A stretch of 64,000 nucleotides of DNA from Leptothoe kymatousa TAU-MAC 1615. Its GTDB lineage: Bacteria > Cyanobacteriota > Cyanobacteriia > Phormidesmidales > Phormidesmidaceae. Positions 15,209-24,563 of this stretch are shown here, one piece after another; within the stretch, counting starts at the first letter, position 1, and each line of letters begins with the position of its first letter. The notes under the pieces are model-generated. The model was not told the origin of the DNA. It ran no database searches and saw only the letters and a program-made list of their open reading frames with translations. A program made the translations under genes and the position numbers. Location of the stretch: assembly GCF_018739865.1 (NCBI RefSeq), contig NZ_JADOER010000013.1:62001-126000 (forward strand). Direction: 5' to 3'.

Positions 15209-17107
15209 TTGCAACCTTTTTTGATTACCTCTGGTGGGGAGAAAAGCCGGGGTGTCTCTTCCTTGAGGCCAGTTGAAAAAGTCCTACAAATTACCAAAGC
15301 CGTTGCCCAACGTTTGGGCTATGGTTTGGGGGTAACTGTAGATGGACATATGGTTTTGGCTAACGGTTGGTTGTCGGGTACCTGGAAAAAACATGCAGTC
15401 CTCATGGCGGTTGGATTGCTGGCAATTTTGCCCAGCAAAGCCATGGGGCAGGCACCGCTCAACCCCGAAATTCAGATTGGCCTGATCCAGCGCTTTGGGG
15501 AAGAAGCCAAAGACAAGTTAGTGTTAACCCCCCTCGCGGGCGATACCCTCACCGTTCAGTTTGAAACCGGTGGCCAACCCCAAACCCTGACAACCAATCA
15601 GTTGGTCCTAGAGGTGGGGGCCGAGTCTCTGGCCCAACCGGTGTTGCAAGAATGGGTTGTCCTCAGTAGCCACCGTAGTTTTGAGAGTGCCGAAGAAAGT
15701 GCTAACCAATGGCGGCAACAGGGCATTGAGGCAGAATTGGCCCAGCCCAATACCTGGCAGGTTTGGGCCAAGCGGGAAAATTACAACACCCCCATGCTGC
15801 GTCGCCTGCTGCTAGAAAGCTTGCACAAAGCGGGCCACACCAATACGTTTATCGATAGTCGTGTGCTCACCGAAAGCCCCAAGGCCGCCTTTATTGCCAA
15901 TGGCTATCGCTACAATCGAGATGTATTCCGCATCACTAGTGCCAACCGCCGGGTGCAAATTGCTGAGAATGGCGGTTCGAAGAAACTGTTTGGGGGAGAT
16001 TTTAAACTACAGCCCAATGCCTATGGCACCTATACCTTGGTCAACCAGGTGCCCATTGAGCTCTATTTGCGCGGTGTCGTCCCCCACGAAATTGGCCCTA
16101 GCGCGCCCCAAACCGCCGTAGAAGCCCAGGCCGTATTGGCCCGCACCTATGCCCTGCGCAATCTGCGGCGGTTTGCCATTGATAACTATGAGCTTTGCGC
16201 CGATACCCAATGCCAGGTCTATCGCGGCCTTAGCGGCGCCGTGGCGCGGGCAGACCGTGCGATCGCAGTCACCAACGGCCAGGTACTCACCTACAACGGT
16301 GAACTCATCGACGCCCTCTATTCCTCCACCACCGGCGGTGTTACCGCTCGCTTTAGCGATGTTTGGAACGGCTTTGACCGTCCCTATCTCCAACCCGTTA
16401 TCGACTCCCTCGCCATTAGCTGGGACCTTGCCGCCCGTCCCCTCTCCGAGGAAAACAACTTTCGCGCCTTTATCAATCTCAAGAATCGATTCAATGAAGA
16501 TGACTGGCCCACCTTTCGTTGGAAACGCTCAGGCACCTTTAAAGAGATCACCGCAGGGGTAAAAGAATATCTAACCAATCGCAAAAATCCCCTGGCGAAT
16601 CTCAAAGCCGTGACTGGACTGACCGTTACTGAACGATCCCAGACAGGACGAGTGCAAACCCTATTGGTTAACACCGATGTGGGGGACTTTGAACTCCATA
16701 AAAACGAAGTTGTCAGCGCCCTAATTCCTCCCCGCAGCCAGTTCTTTTACCTAGAGCCGTGGTACGAAGAGGTTAAAAACGATAAAAAAGATGCCAAGCA
16801 AACCAATAAAAACAACCCAACCGCCAGCACCCCCACCCAGCAACCCAGCCCTCCCGTAGTTAAAGGCTACACCTTTGTGGGTGGGGGCTTTGGCCATGGC
16901 GTAGGCATGAGCCAAACCGGATCCTATCGCCTCGGAGAAAACGGTTGGCCCTACCAGCGCATTCTTCAGTTTTACTATCCCAATACCCAATTGCTCCCCA
17001 TCAGCAACGATATTGTGTTTTGGCAAGAGCCTGAAACAACAGCAACTACCGACCTAGACACCACAGAAAGCAACAAGACCCAAGAACCAGCATTTTCGTT
17101 ACCCTAA
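15209..17107 (+). CDS. SpoIID/LytB-domain exported protein
   Basis: Up to 632 residues. The SpoIID/LytB domain occupies about 245-420 and 560-610, with YLRGVVPHEIGPSAPQTAVE, AVLARTYALRN and the terminal block GFGHGVGMSQTGSYRLGENG. Members are lytic transglycosylases or amidase enhancers acting on peptidoglycan. A hydrophobic segment (HAVLMAVGLLAILPSKAMGQ) is the probable signal sequence. The start is uncertain: the frame opens with TTG at 15209, while an ATG at 15350 would give a more normal signal peptide; neither has a strong ribosome-binding site. A low-complexity T/P/Q-rich insert near residue 530-550 interrupts the domain. Confidence 0.85.
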   Translation: MQPFLITSGGEKSRGVSSLRPVEKVLQITKAVAQRLGYGLGVTVDGHMVLANGWLSGTWKKHAVLMAVGLLAILPSKAMGQAPLNPEIQIGLIQRFGEEAKDKLVLTPLAGDTLTVQFETGGQPQTLTTNQLVLEVGAESLAQPVLQEWVVLSSHRSFESAEESANQWRQQGIEAELAQPNTWQVWAKRENYNTPMLRRLLLESLHKAGHTNTFIDSRVLTESPKAAFIANGYRYNRDVFRITSANRRVQIAENGGSKKLFGGDFKLQPNAYGTYTLVNQVPIELYLRGVVPHEIGPSAPQTAVEAQAVLARTYALRNLRRFAIDNYELCADTQCQVYRGLSGAVARADRAIAVTNGQVLTYNGELIDALYSSTTGGVTARFSDVWNGFDRPYLQPVIDSLAISWDLAARPLSEENNFRAFINLKNRFNEDDWPTFRWKRSGTFKEITAGVKEYLTNRKNPLANLKAVTGLTVTERSQTGRVQTLLVNTDVGDFELHKNEVVSALIPPRSQFFYLEPWYEEVKNDKKDAKQTNKNNPTASTPTQQPSPPVVKGYTFVGGGFGHGVGMSQTGSYRLGENGWPYQRILQFYYPNTQLLPISNDIVFWQEPETTATTDLDTTESNKTQEPAFSLP

Positions 17108-17127
17108 GGCTAACGAAAATGACTCCT

Positions 17128-17173
17128 AAATCAGTGGCGGGGATCTGACATGTCAGATCCCCGCCACTGATTT
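17128..17173. terminator. 46-bp perfect palindrome, probable terminator
   Basis: The two 23-base halves (17128-17150 and 17151-17173) are exact complements with no spacer. The core is GGATCTGACATGTCAGATCC, flanked by AAATCAGT and ACTGATTT, so a transcript from either side ends its stem in U residues. It lies between the convergent spoIID-like and ferredoxin genes. Confidence 0.75.
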
Positions 17174-17242
17174 AATCAATACTAATGAACAGCCAATTGG
17201 GTCAAACGCCATTAGAGAACGGTGATTAATCGGCTAAACAGC

Positions 17243-17542
17243 TTAGTAAAGGGATTCTTCCTTGTGGGTTTCGATAGTACAGTCAGAAGTGGGGTAGCAA
17301 ACACAGGTTAAAACAAACCCAGCTTCGATCTGGTCATCGTCTAAGAAAGACTGATCGGACTGATCAACAGTGCCTGCAGTCAGCTTCCCAGCACAGGTGG
17401 AGCAAGCCCCTGCACGACAGGAGTAAGGAAGATCAAGCCCCTTCTCCTCAGCGGCATCCAAAATATACTCGTCTTCAGCGACTTCAATAGTGGTGTTTAG
17501 ATCTTCAGACTCATTAATTAGAGTAACCTTGTAGGTTGCCAT
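17243..17542 (-). CDS. petF: Plant-type [2Fe-2S] ferredoxin
   Basis: A 99-residue electron carrier downstream of photosystem I. Cluster cysteines are CRAGACSTC and a final Cys in VLTCVCYP, giving the C-x4-C-x2-C-x(n)-C pattern. AGAGGA precedes the ATG. Compared with the second ferredoxin 700 bases away it has SCRAGAC instead of SCSAGAC, an extra Cys after the last ligand (TCVCYP) and a slightly longer N-terminal loop. The two are clearly paralogues from a tandem duplication; different redox partners are plausible. A hairpin lies 45 bases before the start codon, as it does for the other copy. Confidence 0.93.
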   Translation of the reverse strand: MATYKVTLINESEDLNTTIEVAEDEYILDAAEEKGLDLPYSCRAGACSTCAGKLTAGTVDQSDQSFLDDDQIEAGFVLTCVCYPTSDCTIETHKEESLY

Positions 17543-17586
17543 GAAATCGTCCTCTAAGATTGCGGTTGTTGTAAAAACTGTTGCTC

Positions 17587-17605
17587 CTCAATAGTTCCTA
17601 TTGAG
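17587..17605 (-). promoter_or_regulatory. Leader hairpin of first ferredoxin gene
   Basis: CTCAATAG (17587-17594) and CTATTGAG (17598-17605) form a stem with a three-base loop, extended by partial TTGCTC/GAGCAA pairing. It begins 45 bases upstream of the ATG. The CAATAG/CTATTG core recurs in the leader hairpin of the second ferredoxin gene. Confidence 0.5.
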
Positions 17606-18054
17606 CAATCAGCGGTAGGAAGCTATGGGAATTCAACATCGTTTTTGATACTAAGGGAAAATTATGGTTCTGTGCCACTTTTCACAAGCCTAGAAGAACG
17701 GTATTTATAATTGAATCAACAGTTTTTATACGGTTTTACTTATGGGTTATGGAGCCTGGATTGTTTTAATGATTACGACTGGAACTTTTGGCGTAGCAAA
17801 CCAGACGTAGCTCAGACTGCAAGATGATTTGGACGATGGCCACAGGCTTGGAAAATACGACGTAAACTGCGCTCTTTACGCCGTATCACATTTCAATAAA
17901 ATGCCTTAACGTAGCCTACGATACTCAAGTTAAATTATCAGTAAATCGAAGGTTGATTAGAAAAAATTATATTTTCTGTTCCTAGAGATATGGAACAAAA
18001 TCAGTAGCTTATGTAATGCAGTCTTTAGACTTAAAATATTGCGATCGCTAAGGA
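17606..18054. other. Intergenic region between the two ferredoxin genes
   Basis: About 450 AT-rich bases with no supported gene. A GTA-N8-TAC motif at 17911-17924 has no matching -10 at the right distance in either direction. A HIP1 octamer is near 18041. Confidence 0.4.
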
Positions 18055-18153
18055 GCTGTTAAGACACTACTTCACGGTTTAATCCTGACAAGCTTGTTAA
18101 GCCATGATTTCCATGAACAAAGCCATGACTTTATTTTTTAACAAGCCCTAAAC
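18055..18153. repeat. Dispersed repeat, copy A
   Basis: About 99 bases that match a second copy at 33701-33802. Shared blocks are GCTGTTAA, CTACTTCAC-GTTTAA, GCTTGTTAAG-CATGATTTC and TTTTTAACAAGCCC. GCTTGTTAA and TTAACAAGC are complementary, so the element folds into a stem. Each copy lies downstream of a gene and is followed at once by another hairpin. Confidence 0.75.
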
Positions 18154-18197
18154 GAAAAAATGGGAAAAGCTACCTAGATAACCTGTCCCATTTTTTC
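18154..18197 (-). terminator. Terminator downstream of second ferredoxin gene
   Basis: GAAAAAATGGGA (18154-18165) pairs with TCCCATTTTTTC (18186-18197), a 12-base perfect stem with its U-run inside the stem on either strand. It lies 57 bases after the ferredoxin stop codon. Confidence 0.65.
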
Positions 18198-18253
18198 AAT
18201 GACCATGGATTCTACATGACTCATGTGGCGCAAATAGAATCCAATGGCACGGT

Positions 18254-18553
18254 TTAGTAAAGCTCTTCTTCCTGATGGGTAACGATGGTGCAGTCAGAAG
18301 TGGGCTTGGCTACACAGGTTAGGACAAAGCCAGCTTCGATTTGGTCATCATCCAAGAAGGACTGGTCTTCTTGATCTACAGTACCAGCGGTGATTTTACC
18401 TGCACAGGTGGAACAAGCACCCGCACTGCAAGAGAAGGGAAGATCATCTACTTCATCACCGTCGTTTGCAGCATCAAGAATAGTATCGTCTTCATCAACT
18501 TCAATTGTGGTGCTGTTGCCATCGGTGATCAGAGTAACCTTATAGGTTGCCAT
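18254..18553 (-). CDS. petF: Plant-type [2Fe-2S] ferredoxin, second copy
   Basis: A 99-residue ferredoxin with CSAGACSTC and [12 protein letters not shown]. Its sequence ([20 protein letters not shown]) is closer to the major photosynthetic ferredoxin than the first copy, and it is more acidic. AGAGAGGA precedes the ATG. The gene has its own terminator and a 16-base-stem leader hairpin. It hands electrons from photosystem I to FNR, nitrate reductase and similar enzymes. Confidence 0.94.
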   Translation of the reverse strand: MATYKVTLITDGNSTTIEVDEDDTILDAANDGDEVDDLPFSCSAGACSTCAGKITAGTVDQEDQSFLDDDQIEAGFVLTCVAKPTSDCTIVTHQEEELY

Positions 18554-18597
18554 GTCAATATCCTCTCTACAATTCTAGTAATTTAGTCTAGATAGCT

Positions 18598-18640
18598 TCA
18601 ATAGATACCTTACAAACAGTGTCCGTAAGGTATCTATTGA
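18598..18640 (-). promoter_or_regulatory. Leader hairpin of second ferredoxin gene
   Basis: TCAATAGATACCTTAC (18598-18613) is perfectly complementary to 18625-18640, with an 11-base loop. It begins 45 bases before the ATG, the same distance as in the paralogue. It could stabilise the mRNA, bind a protein, or act as an upstream terminator. Confidence 0.55.
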
Positions 18641-19102
18641 ACTAACTTCTTTTTCGATAGTACGAGAAAATGATTCTGCTTCGCTACTTTTCTAAGCTAT
18701 TGCTGAATGGTTTTAATAATCGAACTTAGCCATTGCCACTGCTTTTGCTTATGATGACGAGCGTTGGAGAATATTGATAGTAAAAGCTGAACTCTTTGCT
18801 GTATAGGGCATTGACATCTAACTGGAAACCACAATCATTCCATAAGCCATCAGTTAGATTGCTTGTAATCAATCTTTTTATAACAAAAACTTATGGTTTA
18901 TTTAGAGCCTGGTTTATTGATAGTTATTCTCACTTTATTATTTGTTTCTGCTGTTATAAAGGCAGGAGAGACCGAAGCATTTTTGGGATAGGCAAATTTG
19001 GTTTAAACAGGTCGGCAATGGGGCAAAAATTAAAGATACTACGGATTTAAAGTCATCAGGGTTTATTCTGAAAACCTGGTTCATGCATCCCTCAATTAGC
19101 TT
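18641..19102. other. Intergenic region between ferredoxin and bvdR
   Basis: About 460 AT-rich bases between divergent genes. The one open frame here (18796-19050) has no ribosome-binding site and no protein-like composition. Nothing else was seen. Confidence 0.4.
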
Positions 19103-20098
19103 ATGACCATCCATGCAGCCATCATTGGAACTGGTTTTGCGGCACGCAAACGGGCGGAAGCCCTAGGGGCAATCCCCGGCATTAAATTGACCAAAATCGT
19201 GAGTCGCCATGCCGAGCGCGTCCAGCAACTGGGTCAAAAATATCAGGTGGATGTACTTTCCCATGTGGACGATCTATGGCGCGAACCAGACTTGCACCTC
19301 GTTTTTATCTGCACGGTTAATGCAGACCATGGGGCGCTTGTGCAGCAAGCCCTGGAACATCATAAGCATGTTGTTGTGGAATACCCCCTGGCCTTAGATG
19401 TCAGCCATGCAACCCAGCTAATGGCCCTGGCACAACAACGTCAGCGGCTGTTGCATGTGGAACATATTGAATTGATTGGCGGGCTGCACGTGGCTATGCA
19501 GGAGCATCTGGCGGCGGTGGGCATACCTCACTACGTTAACTATCGCACCCTCGCACCCAAACAGTCGGCCCCCCACAAATGGAGTTATTGCCTAGAGTTG
19601 TTGGGATTTCCTATGATGGCGGCCCTATCACGCATTCAGCGTTTAACAAATTTGTTGGGACCGGTGGAAACTGTTGTCTGTCAGGGCGGTGTGCAACCGC
19701 CAGACACTCGATATTTTTATCGATGTTTATACAGTGCGCAACTGATGTTTTGCAATGGCACCTTAGCAGAGCTAACCTACGGCAAGGGGGAAGGTGTGTG
19801 GCAGCGCAGTCGCTATATAGAGGTGAGGGGAGATCGAGGTTGCCTGGTATTTGATGGGAATCAAGGTTGTTTAACCACAGCCCAAGGGGAACAAATCATT
19901 AGCGCTGCGCCCCGGCAGGGCCTATTCCACAAAGATACCCAACGGGTCGTCGATTATTTGCTGAGGGAACGACAACTGTATGTTACCCCAGCAGAGAGCG
20001 TCTACTCCCTAAAGGTGGCTGCTGCCCTACAGCGCTCAGTGGAACTGGGGGCAACAAAGGTTAGGGTGGATCGGGCCAACGGCCTATGGGGTAACTAA
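19103..20098 (+). CDS. bvdR: Biliverdin reductase BvdR-type oxidoreductase
   Basis: A 331-residue Gfo/Idh/MocA-fold NAD(P)H enzyme. The dinucleotide site is [15 protein letters not shown] (about 8-22). The set [40 protein letters not shown] and [10 protein letters not shown] matches my recollection of Synechocystis BvdR (slr1784), which reduces biliverdin IX-alpha to bilirubin and influences phycobilisome assembly. Length agrees. The final 15 bases overlap the convergent comB gene. Confidence 0.8.
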   Translation: MTIHAAIIGTGFAARKRAEALGAIPGIKLTKIVSRHAERVQQLGQKYQVDVLSHVDDLWREPDLHLVFICTVNADHGALVQQALEHHKHVVVEYPLALDVSHATQLMALAQQRQRLLHVEHIELIGGLHVAMQEHLAAVGIPHYVNYRTLAPKQSAPHKWSYCLELLGFPMMAALSRIQRLTNLLGPVETVVCQGGVQPPDTRYFYRCLYSAQLMFCNGTLAELTYGKGEGVWQRSRYIEVRGDRGCLVFDGNQGCLTTAQGEQIISAAPRQGLFHKDTQRVVDYLLRERQLYVTPAESVYSLKVAAALQRSVELGATKVRVDRANGLWGN

Positions 20099-20818
20099 CA
20101 CCCCTGGACGTTCCTGTTCTGGCACAATATCCATCACGTCTAAGCGGGCACAGTATTCTAAATCGGCGGTGTTGTTGAGCCGCAGCAGGCGCTGACCGTG
20201 GCTGGCAGTGTGCATTAGCTCCAGCATCCGATCTTGCCAACGCTCGTAAAGGGCGACGGCAGCGATGGCAGAGTCATTGCCAATGCAGTCCCCAAAAGAT
20301 TGCCCCGTGGCGGCCATCAGACTGTGGATAATTGCCCCGGCGCACACCGTATCCTCTAGGGAATAGGTGCCTTCCCAGCCAGACCCGACGAGCCAGACTG
20401 TTTCGGGTTGCTTACTCAATAGCTTTTCCACCACCGCCTGGCGAGTGGTTAGGGCAGCGGTCATGACGCTGGGGGCCATTTGAATTCGCTGCAAACACCG
20501 GGTGCCGTTGGTGGTGCTCATAAATAATCGACGACCCGCGGTTTGCTCAGGAGAGTGATCGCGGGGAGAATTGCCTAAGTCAAAACCATCCACCCGTTGA
20601 CCGCCGCGTTCTCCGGCAAGCAGTCGTTTTTCTGGCGGATATTCTTCACTCGCTTGAACCAGCTTGTCTAGGTCACTAAAGGCCTCAATCGCTTCAGCAC
20701 CTGCTGCAAACGCGGCTGCCATGGTGGTGGTTGCCCTGAGGACATCAATAGCGATCGCGCAGGCAGGCAAGCTATCAACCGGCGTTTCTTCAGGCGTGTG
20801 GTAAACGAATAATTTCAC
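20084..20818 (-). CDS. comB: 2-phosphosulfolactate phosphatase (ComB family)
   Basis: A 244-residue member of the ComB family. Diagnostic stretches are [38 protein letters not shown] and STTNGTRCL. In methanogens ComB makes sulfolactate for coenzyme M; cyanobacteria lack that cofactor, so the role here is unknown, perhaps sulfolactate metabolism or another phosphatase activity. The gene starts with GTG and its tail overlaps bvdR by 15 bases. Confidence 0.85.
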   Translation of the reverse strand: MKLFVYHTPEETPVDSLPACAIAIDVLRATTTMAAAFAAGAEAIEAFSDLDKLVQASEEYPPEKRLLAGERGGQRVDGFDLGNSPRDHSPEQTAGRRLFMSTTNGTRCLQRIQMAPSVMTAALTTRQAVVEKLLSKQPETVWLVGSGWEGTYSLEDTVCAGAIIHSLMAATGQSFGDCIGNDSAIAAVALYERWQDRMLELMHTASHGQRLLRLNNTADLEYCARLDVMDIVPEQERPGVLVTP

Positions 20819-20890
20819 AAAACTTTAGGCGCGAACAGACCTGACTATTCTATGCGGGAACGTACGCAAAGCGGGAATGTACCCAAAAAA

Positions 20891-22162
20891 TTAAATTCCT
20901 CCCACAAATCGCCCCGAATTTAACAAATCGTGGGGATCAAACTGCTGCTTGATCGCTTTCATCATCCCCAGGGCATTGCCCGTATAGCCCCAGGGCTCAA
21001 ACGTTAAAGAATTTGGAGCTTGCAAAACCGTTAGATAGCCCTTGTGATTAGAGCAATGCGATCGCACCTTATTTAAAATATCAATAATATTAGGGGCCTC
21101 GGCACTGAGGGCAATGAGCCCCAACCCACTGGCATTGTGCAAGCGGGCCAGCCAATTATCCGCCGATACCTCTGCCAACAGTTGCAACAGCGGCACCAGC
21201 TCGGTGGGCAAGATGCCAACTTTGCACAACAGTTTGCTAGGGCTGGCCAACTGCAGCGCCAGCGATGCCCAGAACGTACTGTCTTCCACCGCACTACTTT
21301 CTAGACCGGCCGCCTGGGCAATGGCCTGAAACCGCTCCACCTGTTCGTCTACGCCAGCGGCAATGCCTTGAAACCGCCCCACCAGCCGCATACCATTGCT
21401 GGCCCCAATCAGGTCCATGGCCACCGGGGTAATGCCCTGGAGACGGGTTTGCAATGCGGCCTCCGCGATCTCATCCGCCGCCCCAGACAGCACCACCGTT
21501 TGCGAAACCGCCGCCACCGGATATAGCCGCAGATTCACCTGGCTCAAAATCCCCAGGCTGCCATAGGCCCCGGTCATCAGCTTCATCAGATCGTAGCCCG
21601 CCACATTTTTCACCACCCGGCCCCCGGCCTTGACCACCTCGCCGTCGTAGCGCACAAACTGCACCCCAATCACCGTATCCCGGACGCTGCCATAGCGCTG
21701 GCGCAAGCTACCCCCATTGGCGGTGGCCACAATGCCCCCAATGGTGGCCCGGTCGCCATAGAGCGGATCCACCGGCCAAAACTGGTTCTCCAACCCCAGC
21801 TGGGACTGCAAATCAGCAAACCCAAGGCCCGCTTCCACCCGTGTCGTAAAATCCTCTATCCAGTGATCCAACAGCCGATTTAGCCGCGCCGTGCTGATCA
21901 CCACATCCACATCCTTTAGCCGGCTACCGCCCCAATGCAGCTTAGTCCGCTGGCCACAGCTAACCATGCGCCACCGCCGTTCATAGCAGGTGCGCACCAC
22001 CGCCGAAAGCTGTTCCACCGACTCTGGATAAATAATACACAGATCTTCAGTACCCTCAAATCGAGGGTCATTGGTGCCCTCAGTTTGAGGGGCATCGACC
22101 TGAGACCAAGGCACCACCTGACCAGACCCAAGCAGCGATTGAAACGTAGTATCGGGGCTCAT
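20891..22162 (-). CDS. glcE: Glycolate oxidase/dehydrogenase FAD-binding subunit GlcE-like
   Basis: A 423-residue FAD-linked oxidase of the VAO/PCMH fold. The FAD domain shows VDPLYGDRATIGGIVATANG and GGRVVKNVAGYDLMKLMTGA, both typical of GlcE/GlcD. At 423 residues it matches the short, cyanobacterial GlcE-type protein and lacks an Fe-S domain; partners GlcD and GlcF are not in this window. It oxidises photorespiratory glycolate or a related 2-hydroxyacid. The ATG at 22162 is preferred to an upstream TTG. Confidence 0.85.
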   Translation of the reverse strand: MSPDTTFQSLLGSGQVVPWSQVDAPQTEGTNDPRFEGTEDLCIIYPESVEQLSAVVRTCYERRWRMVSCGQRTKLHWGGSRLKDVDVVISTARLNRLLDHWIEDFTTRVEAGLGFADLQSQLGLENQFWPVDPLYGDRATIGGIVATANGGSLRQRYGSVRDTVIGVQFVRYDGEVVKAGGRVVKNVAGYDLMKLMTGAYGSLGILSQVNLRLYPVAAVSQTVVLSGAADEIAEAALQTRLQGITPVAMDLIGASNGMRLVGRFQGIAAGVDEQVERFQAIAQAAGLESSAVEDSTFWASLALQLASPSKLLCKVGILPTELVPLLQLLAEVSADNWLARLHNASGLGLIALSAEAPNIIDILNKVRSHCSNHKGYLTVLQAPNSLTFEPWGYTGNALGMMKAIKQQFDPHDLLNSGRFVGGI

Positions 22163-22233
22163 AGCATCGCGCAAACTGCGCTCTACATTTTATAGGGCTT
22201 TGCCAGCTGATATGTAGTTAGGGCAGCATCAAA

Positions 22234-23028
22234 TCAATCAATGCCAATCTTTACCGGACCACTCCCCGGATCGCTCGGTGGCCCCGATCGCACCTTTCGA
22301 TAATCCGCATACAGCCGGTCCCGCCAGGCCCAAAACCGCTCATACTCAGGATTGTCCGCCAGCCCCGGCACCCCCTTCCCACACAGACCCGCCGGCAGGT
22401 CCACATATTGTTGGGTCGGAAACTTTAAATACATGGAAATCCCAGCGATCGCAAAATCCGCCAGTGTCGGTTCACCGCTCACCATATAGGGATGCTCCGA
22501 CAGCACCCCACAAATCGAAGATAGGGCCTGCTGCAGGCTCAACGTCGCCGACTTAATATCATCCGGCCCAAAGCCAATGCCCGTTCCCAACAGATTTAGC
22601 ACATCCCCCGGCACCGCCCCCACCAAGGTTTTCACCACATCCGGTGTCGAGGCCGGCAACAGCGCCGTCCGAAAGCTTGGATGCTGGCTAAAGGCACCGA
22701 TCATGGCCTTGCGCCCATTGGGGCCAATGGACTCATCCGCCCAGTCTTCCAACATCATGCAAAGACCCCGGATCGCATCGTCCCCAGGCAGCACAGGCCG
22801 TTCAGGATAGGTCTTATCCAGGTAGAGTGCGATCGCAGTAGAATCCGCCACCACCGTTGCCCCATCCTTAATCACCGGCACCTGGCGCTGACCCGACAGC
22901 CGATACAGGTCCACCTGGCCCACCCCCGGCGTTACCTCCACCGTCCTATAGTCCAGCTGTTTATAATCCAAAACCAGCCGCACCTTTTCACAATAGTGGG
23001 ACGCCTCAAACTGGTATAGCTCAATCAT
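22234..23028 (-). CDS. Glutathione S-transferase family protein
   Basis: A 264-residue GST. The thioredoxin-like N-domain reads ELYQFEASHYCEKVRLVLDY, with SxxCEKVR as the redox/glutathione site, and VPVIKDG with the cis-proline; ADSTAIALYLD supplies the glutamyl-binding residues. The helical C-domain contains EPTLADFAI (N-capping box), the usual GST folding signature. Substrate unknown. A short tandem-repeat tract lies just upstream of its ATG. Confidence 0.88.
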   Translation of the reverse strand: MIELYQFEASHYCEKVRLVLDYKQLDYRTVEVTPGVGQVDLYRLSGQRQVPVIKDGATVVADSTAIALYLDKTYPERPVLPGDDAIRGLCMMLEDWADESIGPNGRKAMIGAFSQHPSFRTALLPASTPDVVKTLVGAVPGDVLNLLGTGIGFGPDDIKSATLSLQQALSSICGVLSEHPYMVSGEPTLADFAIAGISMYLKFPTQQYVDLPAGLCGKGVPGLADNPEYERFWAWRDRLYADYRKVRSGPPSDPGSGPVKIGID

Positions 23029-23038
23029 ATTGAATTCG

Positions 23039-23137
23039 GAGTTCGGAAGGTTGAATTCGAAGTTCGGAGTTCAGAGTTCGGAAGGTTGAATTCGAAGTTC
23101 GGAACTTTAATTTCCTAATTCCGATTTCCTAATTCTG
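23039..23137. repeat. Short tandem repeats rich in GTTCGGA
   Basis: A 30-base sequence at 23039-23068 recurs exactly at 23074-23103 (period 35), and TTTCCTAATTCCGA at 23111-23124 recurs with one change at 23125-23137. The pieces are built from heptamer-like GGAGTTC, GGAAGTT and GAATTC units, like the short tandemly repeated repetitive sequences of cyanobacteria. Confidence 0.8.
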
Positions 23138-23186
23138 CTCCCTTACCTGATAGCTCAAAAAACACGGTCCAAAACCCAAAACTCCC

Positions 23187-23951
23187 TTAAGAACATCCCT
23201 CGGGTGCCGTCACCTTCACCGTCAAATCGTCGTAGCCCAACGGGTTCAACAGCTGGCGAATCGTCACCTCCGCCCGTTCGCTGGCCATATTCAAAATGCC
23301 TTCATCACAGGCCCCCTCACGAATGCGCTTTAGGGCCTCCTGCTGGGCCAGGGTTTGCAGTTCCGGTGCCCGATCGGGGCCCAGGTTCAAAAAGCCCCGA
23401 CTATAGTCATAGACCTTAGACCGGCTCACATCCAGCTTACTATCCAAAATTTTCGGGGCCGGCAGCGTCACCGTCAGCCGGGGGGGCAACTCCCCCGCAC
23501 CATCCACCACCTCAATATTCTCCTCCGTCAGCGCCGACAGGTCGATGCCCGCGCGCACTTCCCCATGGGCCACGTATAGCAAATTCGTCTGCCCAATCAC
23601 ATAGTTACCTACGGTGCGGTTACTCTCCGTAGGCACCACCGCCTCCATGGAAAAAATGGCTGTGGTTAATTCGCTAGCGCCCTGCACCTGATTCACCACC
23701 AGGGTGCGCGTATCCACCTTATCTTCCGGTGGTTTAGGGGTGAACATCAGCTGCACCCCATCCATAAACTGATCCCCGGTGCGCCACAGCCCATAGGCCG
23801 TCACCGAGCCCACCACTAAACCGGCCCCTAACAGGGTCATGGAAAATAAAGACCAAATCCGCAACGGCTGCAGCGGCCTAAAGTTGCGAGTTTTTCGATC
23901 AGATTTACGGGAGCGGCTACGCTTGGAAAGGCGGGGAGGACGAGTAAACAT
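23187..23951 (-). CDS. DUF4230-family single-span membrane protein
   Basis: A 254-residue protein with a very basic start (KRSRSRKSDRKTR), one transmembrane helix at about residues 33-54, and an extracytoplasmic domain. The order LTTAIFSMEAVV, YVAHGEVRAGIDLSAL and VTLPAPKI followed by DYSRGF matches DUF4230, whose function is unknown. The ATG at 23951 is preferred to an upstream TTG. It may be an envelope protein resembling band-7-like or stress proteins, but no role can be given. Confidence 0.8.
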   Translation of the reverse strand: MFTRPPRLSKRSRSRKSDRKTRNFRPLQPLRIWSLFSMTLLGAGLVVGSVTAYGLWRTGDQFMDGVQLMFTPKPPEDKVDTRTLVVNQVQGASELTTAIFSMEAVVPTESNRTVGNYVIGQTNLLYVAHGEVRAGIDLSALTEENIEVVDGAGELPPRLTVTLPAPKILDSKLDVSRSKVYDYSRGFLNLGPDRAPELQTLAQQEALKRIREGACDEGILNMASERAEVTIRQLLNPLGYDDLTVKVTAPEGCS

Positions 23952-24122
23952 GGAACCGTCTAGAACGCTAGGGATGATTCTAACGTCAGTTGCCAAGAAT
24001 GGACGGCGGCTACAGCAAGTTAATAGAAATGGCCGGGGTTGATGTGGATAGCCCTACAATCCAATCACGGCGGTTAGGCAAACGCGATAAGGTGAATAAA
24101 GCACTGCTGATATTGCATTACT

Positions 24123-24533
24123 ATGACCGCTGCTTCCACCGATTCTAATCAACAACGGCTTAAACATTTTCGTAATCAACTGCTGCAACTACACAAATTA
24201 TTGTTGGAATCGGAGCGTATCCGCTACGAACAGACCAACGGCCCGATTAAAAATAAGGGTGAATTTTTTCAGTTGGTGATTGGGGATGATGCGTTTAGTT
24301 GGCTGCGGCCCATTTCCCAGTTTATTGTGCAAATTGATGAGTTTCTAACGGCGAAAGAACCTCCAGAGAACCCCGAGGAGACGGCGGCGATTTTGTTGGA
24401 AAAGGGACGGCTGATGATGAAGCCCAATGAGAATTCGTCGACGCCCCTGGCGGCTAAGTATTTTGAAGCGATTCAGCGGGATCCTCAGGTGGCCCTGATG
24501 AATGCTGAGATTAATCAGGTGTTTAAGCCGTAG
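24123..24533 (+). CDS. Conserved-looking small soluble protein of unknown function
   Basis: A 136-residue, probably all-helical protein without signal peptide. Text such as QLLQLHKLLLESERIRYEQ and FFQLVIGDDAFSWLRPIS looks like a compact helical fold, possibly of the kind seen in cyanobacterial conserved hypotheticals. No catalytic motif is visible. It stands alone, convergent with ada, and is separated from it by a palindromic repeat. Confidence 0.7.
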   Translation: MTAASTDSNQQRLKHFRNQLLQLHKLLLESERIRYEQTNGPIKNKGEFFQLVIGDDAFSWLRPISQFIVQIDEFLTAKEPPENPEETAAILLEKGRLMMKPNENSSTPLAAKYFEAIQRDPQVALMNAEINQVFKP

Positions 24534-24563
24534 GTAGAAACCAGTTTTTCCAGCAACCCTCTC

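Noticed and set aside
17911-17924. A perfect GTA-N8-TAC (NtcA-like) motif between the ferredoxin genes
   Set aside because: No -10 element at 22 bases in either direction, and it lies about 370 bases from the nearest gene start. About sixteen such motifs are expected by chance in 64 kb.
18796-19050. An 84-codon frame upstream of bvdR
   Set aside because: No ribosome-binding site; residues look random; the region better fits promoter DNA.
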